From: Acanthamoeba lenticulata
Taxonomy: Eukaryota; Discosea; Longamoebia; Acanthamoebidae
Length of the DNA: 64,000 nucleotides
Assembly (NCBI GenBank): GCA_002179805.1
Contig: NAVB01000179.1
Span: 1 to 64,000 of the forward strand
Reading direction: 5' to 3'
Positions 1 through 10,100 of the stretch are shown piece after piece. The translations under genes were made by a program, and so were the position numbers. Each line of letters begins with the position of its first letter. Position 1 is the stretch's first letter. The notes below the pieces were generated by a model. That model searched no databases. It was given only the letters and a program-made list of their open reading frames with translations, and was not told where the DNA came from.

Positions 1-51
1 TGATCTAAATTTTTCATCTTTTCTCGATTTGTTCGTTTAAGAGGGTGCTCA

Positions 52-2181
52 TCACTCGTCGCTCACCAGGTCGGGAGGTGGCATTTGGCCTTCGTCCTGC
101 CCTTGACCTCGTTGTTGTCGGCGCTGCCACGGGGGCACGTAGGGCCTGCTCTCCTCTTCGCTCTGTTCCGCCTCTACGTCGTCCAGCGGTCGGTGCCGAA
201 TCGACTGCGTGTTGCGGCCAAAGTCGCACACGACAGCCTTGCTATCCCACTGAAGAGCACAAACACAAACACAAATCAGCTCACACAGGCTTCAGCAATC
301 GAGCCAGCTTAAGGCAGTAGAGCGCCTGGGCTTGAGGGTGCGTACGGCGGTGGCCACGAGATAGCGGGATGACGTCGTCAGCGAAAGGAGGTCGGACATC
401 CCTGGCTGTACCGCGGCCCGCAGGCTCGGCGAGACTGCCGAGGCGGCATCGGCCCCGATCTCCCACAGCGCCACGCTGCTCCGCGCCGGCGCTCCTGTGT
501 TGGCTGCAGTGGCCGGATCGCGCATGAGGGGGCCCACTCAACGTGAAGACAGTCGCGTGGAGTCGTACCCGCGACGATGGTGGCGACGTCGGACCGGGTT
601 GCGTAGTGCCGCGAGGCGATGGCCGAGACCTCCAGTCGTTGATCCGCCCTCGACTGACCGGCCTTGTGGCTATGCTTGAGCGTGTGCAAGTGGGTCCCCG
701 ACCCGCGCGACCACAGCCTGATCGTCCCGTCTATGTACGTGTGCACGTCTCACGTGAGTGAGCGCCCTCGGCCAGCACGCGCAGGGTGAACAACAAAGGG
801 GCGGGGCCACACACCGTTGCTGCAACTGATGACCTGATCGTCGGCGGGCCCATAGAGAAGGACGGCGTTGATGAGCTTCTCATGCCCGATGAAGACGTGC
901 GCGGGCTGGGCTGAGCGCAGGTCCCAGTCGATCACCCGCTTGTCCACTAGGTAAAGTGCCGCCCCTTGCGTGAGCTTCATGTCATGGATCAGATCAGGCG
1001 GCGAACGGCGTACACGAGCCAGAGACGAGGACGCCGGGCCGGTACTGGAGGCAGGTGGCCCAGTGGGCGTGGCCCGCCAGCGTCTGCAGCTGCTTGCCCG
1101 TCTCCAGACACCATATCCGCACCTGCATTCCACACATTCCATGCGAGTTCAAGTTGGACATCAGCCATATGAACGACGCTAAGGCGAGACGGTCGAGGCA
1201 AGACGCACGGTGGCATCAGAGTAGCCGACGGCGACGGTGGTGTCGGCGATGCCGATCGCGTGGGCCGCGACGGTGTGTTCTGTGGTGATGATATTGGAAA
1301 GGTCTTAGCAGGCGGTCATCACGAGAGAGCGAGTCTTTTTTGCTGCGCACCAAACGAGTGGAGCTGCAGGCCCTGGTCGGCGTCCCACACGCGCACGGTG
1401 TTGTCGCGGCCGCATGAGAGGAGGAGATTGCGCTGCCCCTCGCTGCGGCCTTCGCCGTGGAAGGCGAGGACGCGCACGCTGTCGGTGTGGCCAAGGAGAG
1501 TGTGGCGCGCTTCCAGCGTGTCGGCATCCCATACGCGCACGGTGAGGTCGTTGGAGGCCGACGCGATCAAGCGGCCGTCGGGCGACAGCCGCAACGCGCG
1601 TACAGCGTCGTGGTGGGCTCGGTGCAGGGGCTCTGTGGCGGATCGCTCACGCAGGCGGGGTCCTGACGCTGCGACGTCGTACCCTTGATCAACTTCGTCG
1701 TTGGCAGCATCGCGGGGCAGGTCCACCAGCTCTAGCGTCGTGGCCATCGTGCTGACATACGAGCGACGACGAAACAACGACCAGATCAGATTCATGCTTT
1801 GGTTCACAAGCAACTGCGTGGAGGGAGGCGAACCCAAGCACGAGGCTCGTCGATGAGAGCGCAGGTGACGGCGCGACCTTCGGGCAGCTGCAACACGGTC
1901 ATTTGGCATGAGCCTTGAATCCAATTGCGTTCAATCTTGGCCATTTCGCCCCAGGCCCGTTTCATAAACGGACGGTCAGAGGTAGCAGCGGCCTGTTTGC
2001 GTCGGTGCTCGAGCAGAAAGGCAGCAGCTGTTGCGGATGAAAAGAATGGAGCCCACAGGGTGTCGTCTTCACTGATTTGGCGCCATCTTGAGCATACTAG
2101 CGCTGACAGGGCCAAGTCCTTGGTGGGCAGGTAGCGGAAGATGAGAATCCACACTTCTGCCGGCAATGACGCAGGGTCCAT
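52..2181 (-). CDS. F-box/WD40-repeat protein
   Basis: Probable substrate receptor of an SCF-type ubiquitin ligase. The N-terminus carries an F-box (MDPASLPAEVWILIFRYLPT, then ALVCSRWRQISEDDTLW). It is followed by at least five WD40 repeats, seen as HHDAVRALRLSPDGRLIASA, LTVRVWD, GHTDSVRVLAF, DNTVRVWDAD, AGHAHWATCLQYRPGVLVSG and DGTIRLWSRGSG. The C-terminal tail is charged (YVPPWQRRQQRGQ) and ends in VSDE. Exons in different frames are joined by short GT-AG introns, for example before VRIWCLETGKQLQTLAGH. The start was set at the Met opening the F-box; an in-frame Met 27 codons upstream (2262) is possible. The junction between the F-box exon and the WD40 exons near 1814-1833 is unclear. Family assignment is secure; the substrate is unknown. 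Confidence 0.85.
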
Positions 2182-2355
2182 GTCCAATCTTGTTCTGTGT
2201 GCGACCTGCAGACCTTGCTTCCGTTTATTCAACGTCGTCACGCCAACGGTGCCTCGCCTCAACTGCAGTTCCGGCGAATCTATGATGCCTCGTGTACTCT
2301 ATTTGTTTCAAAAAAGAAGAAGCGGAGAAGAACAACGGAACCCAACCACTTCCTC

Positions 2356-3784
2356 TCACTTGTGCTCCGCGGCCTCCTTGTCAGCGCCAGCCTGCGTCGC
2401 CGAGGTGTCCTCGTCGCCAAAGATGGTGCCCACGTTGCGGGCCGCCCACACCATCTGGTCAGTCTTCGGCTCTACCTGTTCATACCAAGAAGAAGAAGAA
2501 GAAGATGAGCCTTGCTTCTTGCTCAAGATTCCACCATCTCACATCAAGTTGAAATAGAACAAGGCGAACCTTGCGCTGCTCCTTCATCTCGGCCGTAATG
2601 GGCACGGTGACGACCTCGGTGCCGCGGAGGGAGGCCATGTAGCCGTACTTGCCGTCGATGGCCAGCTTAGCGGCCATGGAGCCGTACTTGGTGGCCAGAA
2701 TGCGGTCAAACGAGGTCGGGCTTCCGCCGCGCTGGACGTGGCCCAGGATCACGTAGCGCGTGTCCATGCCAGTCTCCTTGGCGATCCTGTCGCTCACGTA
2801 CTTGCCGATGCCGCCCAGCCGGACGGCCTTGTGCACATCCGAGTCGGCGAGGATCTGGGAGTCAGAGCCGGGCGGGCAGCAGCCCTCGGCCACGACAACG
2901 AGCGAGTAGCGCTGGCCCTTGTTGTGGGCGGCACGGGTCTTAAGGGCGTTGAGCACGGCGGGCCACTCCCAGCGGATCTCCGGCAGGAGAATGACGTTGG
3001 CGCCACCGGCCACGCCCGACGCGAGCGCGATCCAACCGGCGTTGCGGCCCATAACCTCGACCACCATCACGCGGTGGTGCGAGGCGGCGGTCGTCTTCAG
3101 TCGGTCCAGCGCGTCGGTGACCACGGACACGGCGCTGTCGAACCCAAAGGTGATGTCCGTGGCGGCGAGATCGTTGTCGATCGTCTTGGGCACGCCCACG
3201 ACGTTGACGCCGTGCTGGCTGAGCACGTAGGCGATGGACATGGTGCCGTCACCGCCGATGCAGATGAGGCACTGCAGGCCGAGCTTGTTGTAGGTGGCCA
3301 CAGCGCGCTGGATGGCGTCGTCCGTCAACGGCAGGCCGTAGTGGCCGATGTTCGTGGTGCCTGCAGGCCAACCGAGGTGGTGAGGAGGCGAGAAGTGCAT
3401 AGAGAGAGAGGGAACGAGGTGGTGTACCCAGGATGGTGCCGCCCTCGCCATAGATGGTGGCTACAGAGTGCACGTCCAAAACCGTGTAAGATTCGGAGTA
3501 CAGGCCTGTTCCCAGTCCACTACAGTGAGAATCTCTGGCAAATCGAATAAATTGAGAGGTTGCACAAAAGACCTTCATAGCCGTCGTGAATGCCGATCAA
3601 CTCGAAGCCGTTCGAAATGCATGTAAGGCAAGCCGCACGAATGACAGCGTTAAGTCCCGGGCAGTCGCCACCGCCAGTCAAAATGCCAATTCGCTTCTTC
3701 TCTGCAGTGATTCAACCAACCCGCGTTAGCAGCCGTTACCTCACTCCACCCACCGCCTTGGCAAGAGAGAGTACGTGTTTCCAT
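2356..3784 (-). CDS. 6-phosphofructokinase (PfkA family)
   Basis: Phosphorylates fructose 6-phosphate in glycolysis. The reading contains ILTGGGDCPGLNAVIRAA (phosphate-binding N-terminus), CIGGDGTMS, VGVPKTIDNDLAATDITFG (catalytic Asp in TIDND), VMVVEVMGRNAGWIAL and YVILGHVQRGGSPTSFDR. The Gly in GGDGT is the residue normally linked to ATP rather than pyrophosphate use, while the Lys in PKTIDND is common to both the PPi enzymes and the plant/trypanosome-like ATP enzymes, so ATP dependence is inferred. The last exon, after an intron ending near 2472, encodes VEPKTDQMVWAARNVGTIFG and stops at 2356. The first coding exon is less certain: METRTLSCQGGGWSE is joined to KKRIGILTGGG by an intron. Two short exons follow, with introns at about 3495-3585 and 3360-3425. 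Confidence 0.9.
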
Positions 3785-4037
3785 CGGGGGGTGTGTTGTG
3801 TGTCTATGTGTGTTGGGGGGTGAATAGATCAGGTGAAAGGTTGGCCGAGGAGCGCTTGCCCTGGGTCTGTGTTGCTGTGCAAGGAGTGATGAGTTGAAAC
3901 CCAATCAGAGGTCTCCTTCACTCTGTTTTTCTGTGCAATTTTGAGCAGAAATGTGCGCCAAGTCAAGGACGTGGTCTTGCGGTAGGGGTTTTCTCTTGGT
4001 CATTTTTGGCCCAACAAGTGAAATGGTGTTACGAAGC

Positions 4038-4809
4038 TTACAATTTAGAGCACACGAAAGTGGGTGGCCCATTTTTTTCGTTCAGCAGCTCCGCGCCAAA
4101 GATGCGGGTCTTGACGTTCTCCAGCGTCTTCTTGACAAACTCGCGCACGGCCTGCTCGCTGTAGAGCACAGCCACTCGCCCGGTCTGCATCAACAAGGTC
4201 AGAAGGAAGGCGCAGACGGCTGAGGAGAGGAAGTGTGCCCTCCTTCTCCACTGAGCGAAGAGAAGAAGAGGGCCGGCACCTCGCTGCAGCACTTCAGCGA
4301 GCTTGGAGCGGATCTCGACGTCAGAGGGGCAGCTCCGCCGCCTCGCGCAGCACGGCCAGCGCTTCCTCGTCGCGCAGCAGCTCGCGCAGTGCGCAGCCGC
4401 GTCGATAGTAGCCCTGGCACATGGAGCGCCAGAAGCAAAAACTGGAGCAAGAGCAAAGGCACCTTGGCCCATGATTGCCGTCTACTACACGCTGCTCAAT
4501 CTTCACTCGGAAGAGATCCGACTCTCTCTTCTTGCTCTACTCGCGAGTTTTGCTTGAGGCTGTATGAGCGTGATGTTTCTTCTGCACAAGAAGCAGACGA
4601 CATTTCCAGTGTTTCGCCGACTCGTGCCCGACCTCGACGGCCTGCAGGCAAAGCCTCTAAAAGTCTCACGCACCAGGTTCAGACTGAAGTACAACATGTT
4701 GTCACGATGTGGTCGGGTAGGATCAGCGATGGTCGCGCCCACCTACAGGGCGTTTCCTCCACGTTGTATGGCGATGACGTCGTTGTGGGCTTCCTCCGCA
4801 TTGAGTGAC
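4038..4809 (-). CDS. TPR-repeat protein, apparent frameshift
   Basis: Pieces of a tetratricopeptide-repeat protein on the minus strand: AEEAHNDVIAIQRGGNAL (4743-4800), AVEVGHESAKHW (near 4640), GYYRRGCALRELLRDEEALA then VLREAAELP (4325-4425), DVEIRSKLAEVLQR and finally TGRVAVLYSEQAVREFVKK to the stop at 4038. The YYRRG...AL...A core is typical of TPR co-chaperones and scaffolds. The frame changes by one base inside one helix at a GGGG run (4326-4329 on the plus strand): one side reads AAELP then a stop, the other reads SDVEIRSKL. Exon borders between the first two pieces and the start codon were not resolved; it may begin further upstream, next to the divergent gene at 4851. No specific orthologue is recognised. 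Confidence 0.5.
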
Positions 4810-4850
4810 GGTACGTTGTGCGTAGGTTGCCGTGCGCTACTGGAACGTTC

Positions 4851-6302
4851 ATGATGGCTTCTCCAGAAACCACAACCAGCAAAAGAGCCTACGTGCATCG
4901 CTTGCACAAGCACCACGGCTCGCGCGAGCACCACAAGAAGGACACTCAGAACCGTCATGGACCTGTCTCCATCCTTGAAACTGGTGAGGCCAGGCTGTAG
5001 AAATGTCAAGTTCTGCAGCTATGCTAACTTGCAACAACTCTACAGGGCTGATCTACTTCTTCTACCGCCCCAAGGCTCGAGTAGAAAACGACCCCTACCG
5101 AGAGCCACATGGCCTAGACGACGTGTCGAGGTAAGAAAGCACACCTCCCTGACTCTTCCCCCTCTTGACTAATCAACAAATGGATTCGCTGGCGCCAGGC
5201 TCTACGTTCTGCTGTCCCCCAAGGGCGAGGATCCACGGGCGCCCAAGGAGTGGAAGAACCTCACCGAGAAAGGTCCGAGCCTCTCAGCGATCGTCAACAA
5301 CAAGACCCACCCGCTACACAAGCGGCTCATTACCATCCCGCGCAAGAAGCTGCCCGACATCGATCAACACGAACGTCTTCTCGGTACTTTCATCTACACC
5401 TCTTCATATACTCGATGTCTTACTCGAGACTGTGTGCGGCGAGTCCAGGCGTAGTGCAGAAAGTGGGCAACCTTCACGACGTACGTAAGGTGCTCGAGGA
5501 GGGCGAGCCTGGCAAGCAGGGCTCGTTGCTCGAACCTCCGTCCGAGAGCGCGTCCGACGCCGCTCCGCCGCGACGGCAGCTGCTCCCCGAGGTGCGACCC
5601 GTGGGCGAGGGTGTCTACGGCCTCGTCGAACACGAGCGACACACCCACCTCGCTTTCGTGCTCGAACTTCCTCATGAACCTGGCGAGGTACTGTCCTGCA
5701 GCTGTCATCTCCCTTCTTGTAGCAGCTCCTAACTAAGTGGTCGATCTCGATCCAGGTTCAGCGCAGCTTCAACATTCCCAAGGAGGGCAGCTACCACATC
5801 GTCGTGCGCGACATGGACGCCCTCCGCCCGCTCGAGGTCGACGGAATGGCACCCATTGTGCCCGACCCCGAGCGTCTGGAGCGCGAGGCTGAGACGAGAC
5901 TCGAGCGCGACATCCGCGCCTACTTGGACGGCCTCGCGCCTCTGCCTGAGGAGCCCGCCGACTTGCCTCCGTCGCGGCCCAGCACCTCCACCTTTGTCCC
6001 CGGTACGCTTTCTATGGTGACGATGATGATGATGATGAAGAAGGTGGTTGACGTCGCGATGTCGTGAACTAGTGAACCCGCCGACGCTACTGGACCAAGA
6101 GGGCGCGCAGGTGATCCTCGTTGGCGCCGCAGCGCATCTCGAAGAGGAGCTCGGGCAGGCCGGGCGCGTGTTGAAGGGGATCGAAGAGGTCGACGAGCGC
6201 TTCTTCTTGCGGTCCGACGCCAAGCCCTTCGAGGAGCTGCACCTCCACAAGAGCCGCTACTTCGGCTCAGCACCTCCCCTGACGACTGGCGATTGGGTCT
6301 GA
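4851..6302 (+). CDS. Conserved protein of unknown function, bacterial-like
   Basis: Starts with a short basic exon (MMASPETTTSKRAYVHR...), then an exon reading GLIYFFYRPKARVENDPYRE and PHGLDDVSR. Next come LYVLLSPKGEDPRAPKEWKN, RLITIPRKKLPDIDQHERLL, KVGNLHDVRKVLEEGEPG, RPVGEGVYGLVEHERHTHLA, FVLELPHEPGEVQRSFNIPK and EGSYHIVVRD, ending PLTTGDWV. The arrangement (a YFFYRP...GLDDV start, an IPRKKLP segment, then EGVY.L..H..HTHL...LELP.EPGEVQ) looks to me like a conserved bacterial protein family of unknown function, which suggests lateral gene acquisition; that is recollection, not a search result. Introns start at about 4981, 5131, 5383, 5687 and 6001 and split the gene. No enzyme motif is visible. 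Confidence 0.7.
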
Positions 6303-7135
6303 TTTTTTATTTCTTTTTCTCCGTTTCTTATTTCCGGAAATGCGCGACAGGCAAGAATTTAAAATATGTTAATTAGAGAATAAAATTGGGTTTTTTTGGT
6401 TCGATTGATTGGCCCATTGAGAGCAAATGCCCAAACGAAAGGGCCACCACCAGACGTGGCGCAGCCTACGCCAGCCGCAAAGCATCACCATTGGAGTCAA
6501 CGGGGCCGGCCAGGCTCAAGTTGGTGCTCCAAAGCAGTGCCGCGATGGTGTCTGCAGAGACTGTTGGCTACAAAGGGCGCCCAGGAGAACTGCAATATCG
6601 GCACGTCGTCGAAGACGTCAGGCGGCCTTGGGCGACGTCAACCCACGTACTTGATACACGGCGGGTCGCTTGAATTTTCGGTTGGTGGTGGCGGCCGGCG
6701 GAGATAGGTCCGAGCTGGCGCGGAAATGTACTATCTGACCCTCATCACACCCACCATCAGCGCCCACGTGATAGCGGCCAGCGCAACCGAGAGAGGAAGG
6801 CAAGAAGTTTGTTGTTGTGTTGTGTTGGCTTCAACTCGCGAGCAAGAAGAAGAGGAGGAAGAAGAAGGGTCTCGCGAACATTCGCTCTGCGTCCTGTGCG
6901 AGAAGGGTTGTTCACTGTGCGACAAGGTAAAGGTGGTCTGGTTGCCCGAGCTGCATATTGCAGTTCGTTGTGAGAGGGGCGAGGCTTGAGGGAAGGAAGC
7001 AGCTCCGCACACCACCGAAGAAGCTCCAACCCCGTAGGAGGAAGCAAAAGGAAACCGCTGCAATCAATTTGAAGAGTTCGTAATTGATTCTCGTTCCCTT
7101 CTACACGGCGCCGAAGAATTGAACCGACGAAAAAG
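6303..7135. other. 833-bp stretch with no assigned gene
   Basis: Lies between the conserved protein and the histidine kinase. It opens with an AT-rich 3' flank (6303-6390). Both strands have short open frames. One minus-strand frame ends in a hydrophobic stretch LAAITWALMVGVMRVR (stop near 6731). One plus-strand frame contains a cysteine cluster SLCVLCEKGCSLCDK near 6890-6930. Neither has enough context to call a gene. A short intron-split gene could be hidden here; the last part is probably the 5' leader of the kinase gene. Confidence 0.3.
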
Positions 7136-10100
7136 ATGATGCTTGGCGAAGCACCTCCAGGACCGCCCAGCCCTTTTTCACTGCCGGCAAGCGACGACTG
7201 GAGCGTCGATGCGTTCCACCGGAGCTTCTTCGAGCACAGCCCCATCATGATGGGTGTGGTCGAGGTTGTCAATATTACCGACCACACCACCTGCAAGAAG
7301 AGCAAGAAAACGAAGAAGAGAGAACTATCCTCTGGGTCCACCAGCCCCCGCGACACATCATCATCTTCCACTGCTCCGCCAGGCGGAGGTCGAGGCGACC
7401 TCATAAACGTGCACGGCAACACAGCAGTCGCCAACTTCTTCAACCGTGAGCTCGGCGCCGTGCTTGGCCGCAAGTACGTCATTTGTTTTTTTGTTTCTTT
7501 TCTTCTGTTTTGGGCATTTGTTTATTTGCCGCCTTTTTCGGGACCCAACAGGTCGTCCGAGCTGGGCTGCCCACAAGACTGCATCGACGAATGGATTTCC
7601 AAGTGTGAGGAGGCGGCCGCGTCGCTCGGACCTGTCTCCTGGGACTTTGCCTCCCCCTGCGGCCGAGGTACAGCCCCCTCCTCTTGGTGCTTGTGGGGGG
7701 CCTGCCCTTGGCGCTCACCGACGCTGTCATGGCTGGCGCTAGGCACGCTTCGATGGCTGAACGGGGTGGTCTACCCGCTGCCGCACAACCCGACCGACCG
7801 CAAGCTGTTCTGCTACCTTCTGCGAGACATCACCGAGAGCAAGGAGCTCGAACAACGACGGCGCGACAAGGAGCGCAAGCTCCGCTACGCGGCCAACGTG
7901 CTGCATCACGTGGACGGCATCGTGTGGGAGACCGAGGCCCAGACCGGGGAGGTCACCTACATCAACACGCAGAAGACCAAGGAGGTCTTGGGCAAGGAAG
8001 TTGACATCGGACGGGGCATTTGCCCCCAGATCGCCCCGCTCCTCCAGGGCACGGGCCTCTCTGTCCGCGACACGGGTTCGTACTGCCAGGCCCTGGTCAG
8101 CGCCATTGTCCGCTGTCGCTGACTCGGTCTTTGGGACTCGCAGGATTCGTGCACACGGACGGCGACCCGCGGGCCAAGTACGAGTTCTGCTTCAACGTGG
8201 AGGGCGCGCCCAACAAGCGGAAATGGCTGCGCAACGTGGTCTCGGAGGTGATGAACTACACCACGTCGCCGCCCAAGATGATGCGATGCGGCATCGCTCT
8301 GGACATCACCTATGAGAAGATGAACGAAGAACTGGCGCGCGAGATCAACGACATGACCCTCAAGTCCAAGCTCAAGAGCGACTTCTTCGCCACCATGTCC
8401 CACGAGATCCGTACGCGCTTGTCATTCTGCATTGGCCGTTGCTCCCTCTCGGCTATTCTGATAATCGCTTCCCGCATTCCACAGGCACACCGATGAATGG
8501 CATCTTTGGAATGGGCGAGCTGCTGCTCGACACCAAGCTCTCCACGGAACAGTCCGAGTTCGCGGAGGCCATCATCAACTGCGCTCACTCGGTGCTATGT
8601 ATCGTCAATGACATCCTCGACTTCTCCAAGATCGAAGCCGGCAAGCTTGGTAGCCTTCTCCTTCTTCATCATCTTCATCATCATCTTTGGGTCTCATGTC
8701 TTCTTCTCTTCTTCATCAGAACTGTACGAGGTGCCGTTCAGCCTGCGGTCGGTGATCGACGAGACGATGGAGATTCTGGCCGTCAAAGCCAAAGAAAAGG
8801 ACATCGACCTCCACGTCCACTACTCGACAAAGGTCGCCCACCACTACATCGGCGACGCGGCTCGGTTCGTCCCCCTCCCCCTCTTCCCCAAATCCTCTTC
8901 TTAGTTCTTGTCTCTCGCCCTTTCCTCACGCAGCCGCGCTTCCTCCTTGCCCTCCTCAACAGGATACGGCAGGTCGTGACCAACTTGTTGAGTAATGCCA
9001 TAAAGTTTACCCACCTGGGCTCGGTCGACATCCATGTGGAGCTGGTCAGCACCGAGGAGGGCGTGCCGGCCGCGTCCGGCCCGGGCGGCGGCGCGGCGTC
9101 GTCGGCCTTGGCCGGCGCCTCGCGCGCGGGCAAGCGAGGGCTCTCGGCGGCGCCGGGAGGCCGCGGCGGCTCGTCGTCACCTCTGGCCTCGTTGGCGGCC
9201 AGCGTGCGCCCAAAGGGCCGCCGGGGCTCGGCCGACACGGCCAACGACGGGAAGCAAAAGAGCGGCAGCTCGAGCGACGATTACATCAAGTCCGTGCCAA
9301 CCACCAACGATGCCGACGCTGACGCTGAGGCCGAGGACACGGCCAACGGCGAGCCCGACCCAGAGGCCATTCGGGCGGCCTACGTGAGCAAGCAGCGCCG
9401 CCGCAACTCGCTGCCCTGGAGCTCGCTTCAGCACCAGCGCCTGACCAAGGGCAACGGCGGCGGCAACAGCGGGAGCGGCATCACGCCCTCGAGCAACGGC
9501 ATCAAGCGGACGGGCGCCGGCAACCAGCGGCGCACGGGCCTCCTCAGCTCGGTCGGCTCGAGCTCCAGCAACCTGACGGCGCTGATGGGCGCCGCCGGCC
9601 ACGAGTCCTGCTACGACGGCGACGTGGACGAGGCCGAGGAGCCCGCGCCCGTGTACGACGACCCTTCCAGCCCGCGCCACCTTAACTCTCGTGACGTGGC
9701 ATGGTGTGATGCTGACGTGGCGCGCGTCCAGGCACTGGATCAAGATCAAGGTGACGGACACGGGCATCGGGATCAGCGAGACGCGGCTGCTGAGCCTGTT
9801 CAAGAAGTTTGAGCAGGGCGACGCCTCGACGGCGGTCACGTTTGGCGGAAGCGGCCTCGGGCTGGCCATCTCCAAGGAGCTCGTCGAGCTGATGGGCGGC
9901 AAGATGGGCGTGGCCTCGGCCGTGGGCGTGGGCTCGTGCTTCCACTTCACGCTGCCCCTGCGGCGCGACACGGCCCGGCAGCCGCGGCTGGGCTCGCCCA
10001 TCCCGGGCGCCTCGCGGTTCCTCAACGGGCCGCTGCTGCACCTGACCACTCCGCGCGTGCTCGTCGCCGACGACGACCGCGTCTTCTGCGAGACCCTCCG

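Noticed and set aside
2738..3550. 270-residue plus-strand frame opposite phosphofructokinase
   Set aside because: Antisense of conserved PFK exons; repetitive Val/Gly/His composition typical of a shadow frame.
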